Shown one piece after another: positions 1-8,494 of a DNA stretch of 64,000 nucleotides (positions are counted from its first letter, which is position 1; every line of letters begins with the position of its first letter). The DNA lies in the NCBI GenBank assembly GCA_035535995.1, contig DATLOZ010000024.1, positions 54,620 to 118,619 of the forward strand, read 5' to 3'. A program made the translations under genes and the position numbers. Source of the stretch: JANYCO01 sp035535995. Lineage in GTDB: Bacteria; Bacteroidota; Bacteroidia; Cytophagales; Cytophagaceae. A model generated the notes under the pieces. The model saw only the letters and a program-made list of their open reading frames with translations. It was not told the origin of the DNA and made no database searches.

Positions 1-320
1 ACATAATCGAAGAGTGAGGGATCGTTTTGTACGTGGAGCAAAAGCTTGATCCATTTTATCGGATCTTCAAACAGCGCATCGCCAATCACTTTGCCGTTTT
101 GGAAATAAGATGAAGTATCGCCTCCGTAATAATAGAATTCGTAGATCACTCCGAAGAGAATGGCAAAAAGCATTTTCAAAATAATCCCCCAGAAAAAATA
201 TTTTTTCAGATTTCTGTCGCGGATCATCCGGCTGAAAATAACGACCAAAACAATCACTGTAAGTATAAAATACAGTGGTGTAAAAATAAGGTCCTTTAAA
301 TCCAGGAAATAATAGATCAT
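1..320 (-). CDS. Membrane protein of the polysaccharide locus, 3' end cut off by the window
   Basis: The reading frame starts with ATG at 320-318 and stays open to the window edge, giving about 106 residues of an N-terminus. It begins MIYYFLDLKDLIFTPLYF and has two hydrophobic segments (about residues 8-28 and 42-62) followed by a YYYGGDTSSYF stretch. An acidic GGD(T) motif after the first membrane segments recalls integral-membrane glycosyltransferases, but the family cannot be settled from the fragment. Its ATG overlaps the TGA of the upstream gene (ATGA, 317-320), so the two are translationally coupled. A longer open frame on the same strand at 67-336 is in a different frame and looks like a shadow. 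Confidence 0.75.
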   Translation of the reverse strand, partial: MIYYFLDLKDLIFTPLYFILTVIVLVVIFSRMIRDRNLKKYFFWGIILKMLFAILFGVIYEFYYYGGDTSSYFQNGKVIGDALFEDPIKWIKLLLHVQNDPSLFDY

Positions 321-1744
321 GCGTTAAAATTAACAAAACGTTTTAATATTCTGGCAAAGAAAAAGGCTGAGAAACTGATCAGTAGAATATCGGTCTGCAA
401 AAGATTTTTCATTTCCATGAACCGGAATATAAAGCAGAAGAAAAATACGATGAGCGCTACGAACAGTAGGATCGGGTAGATCCCTTTATTTCTCATACTG
501 ATGAAGATCCCGGCCAGTGCGGCAAACAGCAGGAAGGAGCGATAGCCGAAAAGATATTTGGTCATCTTCGAAGCGCCTGTGGCCATGCTTCCTTTTTTTA
601 ATTCTGTTTTTAAAAGCGCTTTCTTCAAATTTCTCAAAGGCGCAACGGTCCAGAAATCCCATGGTCTTTTTTGCATGAATTCTTTGGTAAGCGCTTCAAA
701 CCCTATGCGAATCGGCTCGTTGCAGTTATTGGTAAGCGATAAAGCCTTGCCGTTGTATAATACCCCCGGAGGTGAACCTTTGCGCAGATAGAAGGAAGAA
801 CCGCAGGTACGCGCAAGCCGGATCAGGGAATCTACTTTGAAAACATCAACAGGATTAGTATACGCTTCTGCCGGAAAATCTACGCGGGAAGAATCGGTCT
901 GCACTTTTTCCAGCCATATCGTTTCATCATTGTCCCAGCAGCCAATCCAGTTGCGGAAAGCCTGGTAGTCTTCTCCGTACAATACGAACCCTCCCATGGT
1001 GCGTGTGAGTACGAGGCGGTCGTGTAGAAAATAATTTCGCACGGGCCACCAGATATAAAGACTCATAAAAGCCGTTACAAAAATAGCGCAGCGCATGAAT
1101 GCTTCTTTCCAGGATTTTTTATCCTCCAGGAAAAACAGGTAGAGAAGTCCTGCCAAGATATTTAACCCGATAAACTCGCGGGTAAGAAAACAAGCGGCCG
1201 AAAGTAGTCCCAGCAAGATCAGCTGGCCGGTGGTTTTATTTTCTTTGAGCAGGAGCGCGAAGAATAAGAGGTTTAAAGTATTGGAAAATATTTCCGAATA
1301 AGAAATAGAAAGCCAGAAGAAAACGAAAGGATAGCAACAATAGATTAGGGCTGCCAGCAGTCCGGCCAGTTCGTTCTTAGAAATCCTGATCGTAATGAGG
1401 TATAGGAGATAAATGCAAAGTGTGTCCAATACCAGGTGCGTAAATGCAACTGCCTTGTATACATAGGCTTCGCCGAAGATCAGGTAATGTATTCCCCAGA
1501 AAAAAGAAAAGCCCGGTACTCTTCCGAAGCTTGCTTCAGGATTGCTGCGGTCGAACGTGTACTCGCCATATGTCAGTAGGTTTTTAAAACTTTCCGTCCA
1601 GCCCGGGGTGTCTCCATTGATGTAGGTTCCGGCCCCTAATACTTTTTCTGCAAAAAATAAAAGATAGACTGTTCGAAGTATAAATCCTGCTGCCAGGATA
1701 AAATAAATGCGCTGATTATTTTTGTTTTTATTTAATGAGATCAT
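317..1744 (-). CDS. Integral membrane glycosyltransferase-like protein (GT39/ArnT type)
   Basis: This 475-residue protein has about ten hydrophobic segments from residue 15 on and a short C-terminal tail. The loop after the first membrane segment carries GTYINGDTPGW, with an acidic residue where GT39/GT83 (PMT/ArnT-type) enzymes keep their catalytic Asp. Such enzymes move a sugar from a polyprenyl-phosphate carrier onto an acceptor on the outer face of the inner membrane. It overlaps the next gene downstream by 4 nt and is divergent from the large polysaccharide operon, with a 230-nt gap between them. Substrate unknown. The family call is inferred from topology and the N-terminal motif. Confidence 0.7.
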   Translation of the reverse strand: MISLNKNKNNQRIYFILAAGFILRTVYLLFFAEKVLGAGTYINGDTPGWTESFKNLLTYGEYTFDRSNPEASFGRVPGFSFFWGIHYLIFGEAYVYKAVAFTHLVLDTLCIYLLYLITIRISKNELAGLLAALIYCCYPFVFFWLSISYSEIFSNTLNLLFFALLLKENKTTGQLILLGLLSAACFLTREFIGLNILAGLLYLFFLEDKKSWKEAFMRCAIFVTAFMSLYIWWPVRNYFLHDRLVLTRTMGGFVLYGEDYQAFRNWIGCWDNDETIWLEKVQTDSSRVDFPAEAYTNPVDVFKVDSLIRLARTCGSSFYLRKGSPPGVLYNGKALSLTNNCNEPIRIGFEALTKEFMQKRPWDFWTVAPLRNLKKALLKTELKKGSMATGASKMTKYLFGYRSFLLFAALAGIFISMRNKGIYPILLFVALIVFFFCFIFRFMEMKNLLQTDILLISFSAFFFARILKRFVNFNA

Positions 1745-1974
1745 TAATAATTATTCTTTATATTGTCTTAATATGCAGATTCCAATTTGGGTAACCGCAG
1801 TGATCTTAGCAGTAGTATAGGTTTTAGAGAGGTGAAAGATTTCGGCTGGGCTAAAAACATAGCGGCGCTGCGGATCAGTGTACTAACTTGTATAAATATG
1901 GTATATTTATACTTTATTTACAAATTTGGCAAAATATAGACTGCTACACTAACAAAGGGATTTTATAATACAAT

Positions 1975-2979
1975 ATGATACAAGTAGGATTGGTAGGTCA
2001 TGGTTATTGGGGCAAAAACCTGCTCAGAAATTTCTATCATCTGCCCGATAGCAGCGTAAGCTGGCTTTGCGACAGCAATGAAAAACAGCTGGCACAGGCA
2101 AAAAAAAATTACGCAGACCTGCGCGTAACTACCGACTACAACGACCTGCTCAAAGATCCGAAGCTGGATGCAGTGATCATCGCTACTCCTGTTTTTACAC
2201 ATTACGAACTTGCCAAAAAAGCACTGAAAGCCGGAAAGAATGTGTTGGTAGAAAAACCGATGACTTCCACGGTAGCCCAGGCGGAAGAGCTGATTGAACT
2301 GGCCCAGAAAAAAAAGAAGCTTATTATGCCGGATCATACTTTTTTATATACCGGCGCAGTAAAAAAAATGAAAGAGCTGATCAGCTCAGGCGCTATCGGC
2401 AAAATCAACTACATCGATTCTACGCGCATTAATCTTGGCCTATTCCAGCCGGATGTCAATGTACTCTGGGACCTCGCACCGCACGATATTTCTATCTGCG
2501 ATTACCTGGTAGAAGAAAAACCTTACAGTGTACAAGCTACCGGGATCTCGCATACCAACAACGGGATCGAGAACATCGCTTACCTTACGGTGAATTACAA
2601 TAGCAATATGATCGCACACTTCAATTGCTCCTGGACCTCACCGGTAAAAGTCCGCAACATGCTCATCGGCGGCGATAAAAAAATGATCCTGTACAACGAC
2701 CTGGAAACAACCGAAAAAATAAAGATCTACGACACCGGCTATGAGCTGCGTACAGAAGAAGATAAAATAAAGATCATGGTCGATTACAGAACAGGAGATA
2801 TCTACGTGCCAAAGCTCGACTTTACAGAAGCGCTTACAGGAATGGCACAGGATTTTGTTTCCTGCATTGCTTCCGGCAATACGCCAAAATCAAATGCAGC
2901 GCTCGGACTTTCCGTAGTAAAGATCCTGGAAGCTTCGCAGCAATCGATCAAGCAGAAAGGAAAAGAAATTATTTTATAA
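1975..2979 (+). CDS. Gfo/Idh/MocA-family sugar oxidoreductase
   Basis: A 334-residue NAD(P)-dependent dehydrogenase and the first gene of the polysaccharide operon. The N-terminal Rossmann motif is GHGYWG (residues 8-13). The family EKP signature is at 93-95 with its catalytic Lys, and the D166-x3-H170 pair (LWDLAPHD) is where the family places its catalytic His. The next genes are a WbpD-like acetyltransferase and a DegT aminotransferase. That trio resembles the WlbA/WbpB-WbpE-WbpD route, which oxidises the 3-position of a UDP-HexNAc(A), aminates it and N-acetylates it. No UDP-GlcNAc 6-dehydrogenase is visible, so the exact substrate is inferred. An A9 run lies at 2100-2108. Confidence 0.9.
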   Translation: MIQVGLVGHGYWGKNLLRNFYHLPDSSVSWLCDSNEKQLAQAKKNYADLRVTTDYNDLLKDPKLDAVIIATPVFTHYELAKKALKAGKNVLVEKPMTSTVAQAEELIELAQKKKKLIMPDHTFLYTGAVKKMKELISSGAIGKINYIDSTRINLGLFQPDVNVLWDLAPHDISICDYLVEEKPYSVQATGISHTNNGIENIAYLTVNYNSNMIAHFNCSWTSPVKVRNMLIGGDKKMILYNDLETTEKIKIYDTGYELRTEEDKIKIMVDYRTGDIYVPKLDFTEALTGMAQDFVSCIASGNTPKSNAALGLSVVKILEASQQSIKQKGKEIIL

Positions 2980-2982
2980 ATT

Positions 2983-3041
2983 AGATACCAGATGCAGGAT
3001 GCCAGATTCCAGATCTGGTCCGGGATCTTGCATCTATCCAG
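2983..3041. repeat. Intergenic palindromic repeat, family B
   Basis: The gap between the oxidoreductase and acetyltransferase genes holds GATACCAGATGCAGGATGCC facing a GGGATCTTGCATCTATCC arm. The same words recur at 6334, 26239, 26363, 42528-42642 and 53661-53742. It lies inside a polycistronic operon, so the transcript would carry a hairpin here. Confidence 0.7.
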
Positions 3042-3063
3042 GTAAAGATTAACAACTAACCAC

Positions 3064-3570
3064 ATGAAAGTAATTAATATCGAAAACGAACGTCAGTCGC
3101 TGTCTAATGTGCAGGTGGGAGAGGACGTGAAAATTTTCAAATTTGTCAATGCTTACGGCTGTAGCATTGACAGTGGCAGTAAGATCGGTTCTTTTGTAGA
3201 GATACAAAAAGGCGTTTCGATCGGCAAGAATTGTAAAATATCCAGTCATACTTTTATCTGTGAAGGGGTGTCTATTGCCGACGGTGTTTTTGTAGGACAC
3301 AATGTATCGTTCATCAACGATATGTACCCGCGCTCAATCAATGCTGACGGCTCTCTGCAAACGGAAAGCGACTGGACGATGGTGCATACCAAAGTGGAAG
3401 AAAGAGCTTCCATCGGCACCGGCGCTACTATCCTGGGGGGGCTCCGCATAGGGAAAAATGCCATCGTAGGCGCAGGCGCAGTGGTGACGAAAGATGTACC
3501 CGACAATGCTATCGTGGCGGGCAATCCAGCCCGTTTTATTCGCAGCATAGAAGTAGAAAGCAAAAAATAA
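3064..3570 (+). CDS. Hexapeptide-repeat sugar N-acetyltransferase, WbpD/WlbB/FdtC-like
   Basis: This 168-residue protein is built of isoleucine-patch hexapeptides (IGSFVEIQKGVSIGKNCKIS and onward) that fold as a left-handed beta-helix trimer. The segment VFVGHNVSFINDMYPRS (residues about 78-94) is typical of enzymes that acetylate a 3-amino group on a UDP- or dTDP-amino sugar, using acetyl-CoA. The end, GNPARFIR, is also family-typical. It lies between the oxidoreductase and the DegT aminotransferase, which makes an amino-sugar pathway likely. A G7 run at 3435-3441 lies in the codons for two glycines. Confidence 0.85.
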   Translation: MKVINIENERQSLSNVQVGEDVKIFKFVNAYGCSIDSGSKIGSFVEIQKGVSIGKNCKISSHTFICEGVSIADGVFVGHNVSFINDMYPRSINADGSLQTESDWTMVHTKVEERASIGTGATILGGLRIGKNAIVGAGAVVTKDVPDNAIVAGNPARFIRSIEVESKK

Positions 3571-3642
3571 AGCACCAAATCACAAAGTACGTGTTTTTGG
3601 AATTTAATCGAATGTATCGCCATAAATTGTCAGAATATCTAT

Positions 3643-4740
3643 ATGAATAAAATATCATTCCTTGATCTGAAAAAACAATACCACAGTATTAAAAAAGAAG
3701 TCTTCCAGAAAATTGAAGAAGTCTGCGAAGAGACTGCTTTTTCAGGAGGAAAATATGTAGAAGAGTTTGAAAAAGATTTCGCAGCCTACTGCCAGACCGA
3801 TTATACCATCGCCTTAAATAACGGTACTTCCGCGCTGCACATGGCTATGCTGGCGCTCGGAGTAGGAAGTGGAGACGAAGTGATCGTTCCCGCCAATACA
3901 TTCATCGCTACCGCCTGGGGTGTAAGCCATGCGGGCGCTACTCCGGTGTTTGTAGACTGCGATCCTGACACCTGGGAAATTGATCCGAAACAGATCGAAG
4001 CAAAGATCAATGCCAATACAAAAGCGATCATCGGTGTACACTTGTATGGACAGCCATTCGACATTGATGCGGTAAAACAAATTGCAGAAAAACATAAGAT
4101 CCCTTTTGTAGAAGACGCTGCGCAGGCACATGGCGCACTATACAAATCGAAAAGGATCGGAAGCTTTGGCGCTTTATCCTGTTTTAGTTTTTATCCGGGC
4201 AAAAACCTGGGCACCTATGGAGAAGGAGGCGCTGTAACTACAGCCAACGAAGTGTACGCCAAACATATTCAGAAGCTGCGCAACCACGGCTCTACCGAGC
4301 GCTACTACCATGATGAGATCGGCTACAACATGCGCATGGGTGGTATTGAAGGAGCTGTGCTGAAAATAAAATTAAAATACCTCGACGGCTGGAACAATCG
4401 CCGGAAAGAAATTGCCGCTGCTTACCGCAAGGGAATTACCAATACAAAAATTAAAATGCAGAAACCGATTCCCAATACCGAATCAGTTTACCATCTGTTC
4501 GTCATCACCACCGAAAACCGTGAGGCATTGATCCAGCACTTGCAAAAAAACAATATTTTTCCCGGGCTGCATTACCCTGTGCCTTGTCATCTGCAAAAAG
4601 CCTATCAATACTTAGGCTATAAAAAAGGTGATCTGCCTCACGCAGAATATTTGTCCGAGCATTGTCTTTCACTGCCAATCTATGCAGAGCTGGAAGACGA
4701 AGAAGTGAAAAAAGTAATTGAAGTGTTAAATAATTACTAA
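3643..4740 (+). CDS. DegT/DnrJ/EryC1-family sugar aminotransferase
   Basis: A 365-residue PLP enzyme. K187 in SFYPGKNLGTYGEGG is the predicted Schiff-base lysine, and VEDAAQAHGA (residues 156-165) carries the Asp that contacts the pyridine nitrogen. ALNNGTSALHMAM near residue 60 binds the cofactor phosphate. Family members transfer an amino group from glutamate to a keto-sugar nucleotide. With the Gfo/Idh/MocA and acetyltransferase genes just upstream, it probably makes the 3-amino sugar that the acetyltransferase then acylates (WbpE/WlbC-like role, inferred). The next gene starts 11 nt downstream. Confidence 0.92.
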   Translation: MNKISFLDLKKQYHSIKKEVFQKIEEVCEETAFSGGKYVEEFEKDFAAYCQTDYTIALNNGTSALHMAMLALGVGSGDEVIVPANTFIATAWGVSHAGATPVFVDCDPDTWEIDPKQIEAKINANTKAIIGVHLYGQPFDIDAVKQIAEKHKIPFVEDAAQAHGALYKSKRIGSFGALSCFSFYPGKNLGTYGEGGAVTTANEVYAKHIQKLRNHGSTERYYHDEIGYNMRMGGIEGAVLKIKLKYLDGWNNRRKEIAAAYRKGITNTKIKMQKPIPNTESVYHLFVITTENREALIQHLQKNNIFPGLHYPVPCHLQKAYQYLGYKKGDLPHAEYLSEHCLSLPIYAELEDEEVKKVIEVLNNY

Positions 4741-4751
4741 CAGCTCTTTGC

Positions 4752-5369
4752 ATGAAACCAAAGCTGATCATTTTTCCTTACAACGGAAACGGCCTGGAAG
4801 CTTTTGACGCCATCGCCGATCAGTATGATTTTATTGGCTTCGCCGACGATACCAAAACCAAACAAGGGAAACACGAACACTTCGAAGTTTTTCCAAGAGA
4901 AATTATTCATCAATACAAAGAAGCCAAAGTGCTTGCTGTGATTGGAAGCGTGCAAAATTATCTTCAACGCAAAACGATCATTGATCAATTGGGTTTGGAA
5001 GAAAAAAGATTTGCTACGCTCATTCACCCGAAAGCTACTGTTTCAAAACTCTCTTCGATCGGGTTCAATACGCTGATCATGGCCGGTGTCAATGTGACCA
5101 GCAATGGTATTATTGGCAATCATGTTTGTGTGTTGCCTAACACGGTACTTCACCATGATATAACAGTAGGCGACTACACATTGATCGGTAGCAACGTCAC
5201 GGTAGCGGGCGGCGTGCAGATCGGCGCCCACTGCTATATAGGAAGCGCCTCCAGTATGATCTCCAATATTTCGATCGGAGAAAAAACGCTGGTAGGGATC
5301 GGTGCCAATGTTTTAAAAAATATTCCTGCCGGCAGCAAAGCCGTAGGCAATCCTGCGAGACTTATATGA
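4752..5369 (+). CDS. PglD/NeuD-family sugar O/N-acyltransferase
   Basis: A 205-residue protein with an N-terminal Rossmann-like sugar-nucleotide domain (LIIFPYNGNGLEAFDAI) and a C-terminal hexapeptide beta-helix. The expected catalytic His is in VLHHDITVGDYT. Family members acylate amino or hydroxyl groups of sugar nucleotides with acetyl-CoA. The usual N-terminal GxGGxG glycine pattern is replaced by PYNGNG. The final codons overlap the next start by 4 nt (ATGA at 5366-5369), so it is coupled to the GT2 gene. Confidence 0.85.
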   Translation: MKPKLIIFPYNGNGLEAFDAIADQYDFIGFADDTKTKQGKHEHFEVFPREIIHQYKEAKVLAVIGSVQNYLQRKTIIDQLGLEEKRFATLIHPKATVSKLSSIGFNTLIMAGVNVTSNGIIGNHVCVLPNTVLHHDITVGDYTLIGSNVTVAGGVQIGAHCYIGSASSMISNISIGEKTLVGIGANVLKNIPAGSKAVGNPARLI

Positions 5370-6316
5370 CCATATTTGATATCAGTGTAATCATCCCTTT
5401 CCTGAACGAGGAAGAAAACATAGACCGGCTTACAACCGAACTTGGGAAATATTTTTCCTTCAATAATTCCCGCAAGGTGGAAGTGATCTTTGTAGACGAC
5501 GGCTCTACCGACAAATCGTTTGCCAAGCTCTCAGCTGCTACCCATAAAGGATATACGGCGAGAGTAGTTAAGTTTTCTAAAAATTTTGGTTCACACGCTG
5601 CCTTACGTGCAGGCATTTTGCACGCGAAAGGGAAATACGTCACGTTCATGTATGCTGACCTGCAAGACCCACTCGAACTGATCGATCGTTTGTATACAGA
5701 GATCACTACAGGAGAAAGAGAAGTAGTATGGGCAGTACGCGAAACGGTGAGCAGCGGGCTTGGCGAACGGATGTTCTCCGGAGCTTACGCCTACATGATG
5801 CAACGTTTCGCCATCAAGACCTACCCTGAAAAAGGATTTGATATTGTGATGTTTGGTTCGAAAGTGAAAGCATTGTTGAATCAAAATATCGAAGCCAATT
5901 CTTCGATCTTCCTGCAAATACTGATCATGGGCTTCAGGCAATCGAGTATTCAGTACAGCAAGGCAGCGCGCAAAGCAGGCAAATCGAAATGGACACTGAA
6001 TAAAAAAATAAAACTGTTCATCGACTCTTTTGTCGCCTTTTCTTTTTTTCCGATCCGCCTGGTGTCAATTGTAGGGGTGAGTTTTTTTAGCTTGGGGCTG
6101 TTGTGGTCCTTGTACATTATCGGAAGGAAAATAATTTTCAATGATCTTGAGCCAGGCTGGCCGGCCCTGGTTTCCATCCTTATGATCGGGTTCGGAATTA
6201 CGAACATCGCCTTAGGGATCATTGCAGAATATTTGTGGCGCACGCTGGACGCTTCTCGCAAGCGACCTGTGTTTATTATTGATGAGATCGTAGAGGAGAT
6301 GCCACACCAGGGATAA
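5366..6316 (+). CDS. GT2 polyprenyl-phosphate glycosyltransferase (GtrB/ArnC-like)
   Basis: A 316-residue family 2 glycosyltransferase. The GT-A domain starts ISVIIPFLNEEENI, with VDDGSTD at about 43-49 for nucleotide and metal binding and ADLQDP at 97-102. Two membrane segments lie near residues 230-255 and 265-290, as in GtrB/ArnC enzymes that load one sugar onto undecaprenyl phosphate on the cytoplasmic face. Such lipid-linked sugars are the donors for GT39/ArnT-type enzymes, of which this locus has at least two candidates. The start overlaps the upstream stop. Confidence 0.9.
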   Translation: MTIFDISVIIPFLNEEENIDRLTTELGKYFSFNNSRKVEVIFVDDGSTDKSFAKLSAATHKGYTARVVKFSKNFGSHAALRAGILHAKGKYVTFMYADLQDPLELIDRLYTEITTGEREVVWAVRETVSSGLGERMFSGAYAYMMQRFAIKTYPEKGFDIVMFGSKVKALLNQNIEANSSIFLQILIMGFRQSSIQYSKAARKAGKSKWTLNKKIKLFIDSFVAFSFFPIRLVSIVGVSFFSLGLLWSLYIIGRKIIFNDLEPGWPALVSILMIGFGITNIALGIIAEYLWRTLDASRKRPVFIIDEIVEEMPHQG

Positions 6317-6333
6317 GAGTTAAAAAACAATTT

Positions 6334-6350
6334 ATCTGGTATCTGGCATC
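6334..6350. repeat. Short family B repeat remnant
   Basis: ATCTGGTATCTGGCATC in the 69-nt gap between the GT2 and epimerase genes matches one arm of the family B repeat. No second arm is visible, so it looks like a half copy. Confidence 0.5.
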
Positions 6351-6385
6351 GTTTTCAAAATGTGTAAAAAGTAAATTAACAATAA

Positions 6386-7357
6386 ATGAATAAAATAAAA
6401 GATTCAGTGATCTTTATTACAGGAGGAGCAGGATTCATCGGTTCTTATGTAGTAGAGGAACTATTGCCACATCAGCCTAAAAAAATTATTATTCTCGACA
6501 ACCTAATTCGTGGAAGCCATGAGAATATGAAAGGCTTTATCAATAATCCAATTGTAGAACTTATCGAAGGCGATATCCGTGATTGGGCTTTGCTTGAAAA
6601 ATGCGTGACGCAAGCCGATTACTGTTTCCATATGGCTGCGCTGCGTATCAATGCCTGTGCCGCCAATCCTGCCGAAGGGTTTGACGTGATGTTGCAGGCT
6701 ACTTTTAAGTTGGTAGAGTTATTGAACAAATATAAAGTAAAGAAAACAATTTATTCTTCCAGCGCTTCTGTATACGGCCTGGCGCAGCATTTCCCGACTC
6801 CGGAATCAGATAATCCTTACAACAACCAGACATTCTACGGTGGAGCTAAAATGTGGGGAGAGCAGTTGTTTAGAAGTTATAAATTCATGCACGACCTTGA
6901 TTATGTAGCATTGCGCTATTTTAATGTTTACGGAGTACGCATGGATACCGATGGAAAGTATACAGAGGTAATGATCAAATGGCTCGACTGTATTCGCGAT
7001 CAGAAGAATCCAGCCATCATGGGCGACGGCTCTACTACCATGGATTTCATTTATGTAAAAGACGTAGCCAAAGCCAACGTGCTGGCCTTGCTCAGCGATG
7101 TGACCGATGAAGCATTCAACATCGGTTTCCAGCGCGAAACGAGTTTGAAAGAATTGCTGGAAGTAATGCTTCGCGTAAACAATTCCAATCTTACACCGCA
7201 ATTCCTTCCGGCCAATACAATTAACCCGGTGAACAAACGGATCGCTGATATTTCACAAGCGAAGGCCAAGCTGGGCTTCCAACCTACGATCACATTAGAA
7301 GACGGTCTGAAAATTTTGTCAGACTGGTATTTTGAAAAACAAACACAGAAAAAATGA
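6386..7357 (+). CDS. NAD-dependent epimerase/dehydratase (extended SDR)
   Basis: A 323-residue sugar-nucleotide enzyme. TGGAGFIG (residues 12-19) binds NAD, SSSAS is near residue 125, and the catalytic pair is Y151/K155 (YGGAK). HMAALRINAC resembles UDP-glucose/UDP-GlcNAc 4-epimerase-like and WbpP-like proteins. The product is probably epimerised or dehydrated UDP- or dTDP-sugar for the aminotransferase that follows, whose start overlaps this stop by 4 nt. The exact reaction is not decidable from sequence alone. Confidence 0.88.
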   Translation: MNKIKDSVIFITGGAGFIGSYVVEELLPHQPKKIIILDNLIRGSHENMKGFINNPIVELIEGDIRDWALLEKCVTQADYCFHMAALRINACAANPAEGFDVMLQATFKLVELLNKYKVKKTIYSSSASVYGLAQHFPTPESDNPYNNQTFYGGAKMWGEQLFRSYKFMHDLDYVALRYFNVYGVRMDTDGKYTEVMIKWLDCIRDQKNPAIMGDGSTTMDFIYVKDVAKANVLALLSDVTDEAFNIGFQRETSLKELLEVMLRVNNSNLTPQFLPANTINPVNKRIADISQAKAKLGFQPTITLEDGLKILSDWYFEKQTQKK

Positions 7358-8487
7358 TGAAAATACCTGTAGCCAAACCATACCTGGGAGAAGCAGAAGC
7401 GAAACGTGCTTACGATACAATCCTTACCGGATGGGTCACTCAGGGCCCCAGGGTAGAGGAGTTTGAAAAGAAATTTGCCGAATATACAGGAGCTAAATAT
7501 GCGGTAGCCCTTTCCAACTGCACCACAGCGCTACACCTGGCCATGATCGTAGCAGGGATCTGCCCGGACGATGAAGTGATCTGCCCGTCTATGTCCTACA
7601 TCGCTACGGCAAACTGTATTCGTTATGTAAATGCCAAAGTAATATTCGCAGAAGTAAACGAAGACTACAACCTCGATATCGAAGACGTGAAGAAAAAGAT
7701 CACGCCCAAAACAAAAGCTATTTTGATCGTGCACCAGATCGGGATGCCGGCGGATATTGACCGGTATAAAGTATTGTGCGACGAACATAAATTGACGCTG
7801 ATCGAAGACGCTGCCTGTGCCGCGGGTTCTTCCTACAAAGGAGGAAAGATCGGCTCACACTCAGGACTGGTGTGTTTTTCTTTTCACCCTAGAAAAGTGA
7901 TCACCACAGGAGACGGAGGAATGATCACTACTTCCAACGAAGCATATTACAACCGATTGAAATTATTGCGCCAGCACGGCATGAGCATCAACGACCGCGT
8001 ACGACATTTGTCCGACAAAGTGGTGTTTGAAGATCATATCGAAGTAGGCTACAATTACCGCCTCACCGATATCCAGGCTGCTGTAGGCATCGAGCAGCTG
8101 GCAAGGCTCGACTGGATCGTGCAGGAACGGAGAAAAATTGCAGCGCAATACCACCAGGCATTCAAGGGGATTGATTACCTGAGATTGCCGATTGAGAAGG
8201 ATGGATACTTTTCCAATTATCAATCGTATTCCGTGTATCTTAAAAAGAATAGCCCGCTTTCGCGCAACGAACTAATGCAGCACCTACTCAACGATGGTAT
8301 TTCTACACGGAGAGGAATTATGACTACGCACCGTGAGACGGCATATAAAGAATATTCAAAGGGACTTCGTCTTCCTGTCTCAGAAGACCTGTCAGACAAT
8401 AGTATTATTCTACCGCTTTACGTTCCGATGAGCAACGAAGAAGTGAATTATGTAATTGACAAGATGAAACTTTATTTAGGATTCTGA
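7354..8487 (+). CDS. Second DegT/DnrJ/EryC1-family sugar aminotransferase
   Basis: A 377-residue PLP enzyme. The expected lysine is K181 in SFHPRKVITTGDGG, and IEDAACAAGSSYKG at 150-163 carries the pyridine-nitrogen Asp. The HPRK context differs from the YPGK of the first aminotransferase at 3643, so the two probably act on different keto-sugars. SFHPRK is common among PglE/perosamine-synthase-like enzymes that aminate C4. The start overlaps the epimerase stop (ATG at 7354), giving an epimerase-aminotransferase pair. The next gene follows after 7 nt. Confidence 0.9.
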   Translation: MMKIPVAKPYLGEAEAKRAYDTILTGWVTQGPRVEEFEKKFAEYTGAKYAVALSNCTTALHLAMIVAGICPDDEVICPSMSYIATANCIRYVNAKVIFAEVNEDYNLDIEDVKKKITPKTKAILIVHQIGMPADIDRYKVLCDEHKLTLIEDAACAAGSSYKGGKIGSHSGLVCFSFHPRKVITTGDGGMITTSNEAYYNRLKLLRQHGMSINDRVRHLSDKVVFEDHIEVGYNYRLTDIQAAVGIEQLARLDWIVQERRKIAAQYHQAFKGIDYLRLPIEKDGYFSNYQSYSVYLKKNSPLSRNELMQHLLNDGISTRRGIMTTHRETAYKEYSKGLRLPVSEDLSDNSIILPLYVPMSNEEVNYVIDKMKLYLGF

Positions 8488-8494
8488 ACTAAAA

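Noticed and set aside
67..336. 89-codon minus-strand frame at the left edge
   Set aside because: Out of frame with the membrane-protein start at 320, which has better topology and the ATGA overlap.
2100..2108. A9 run in the Gfo/Idh/MocA gene as a phase-variation site
   Set aside because: A runs of this size are common in this AT-rich sequence and encode Lys-Lys-Asn normally.
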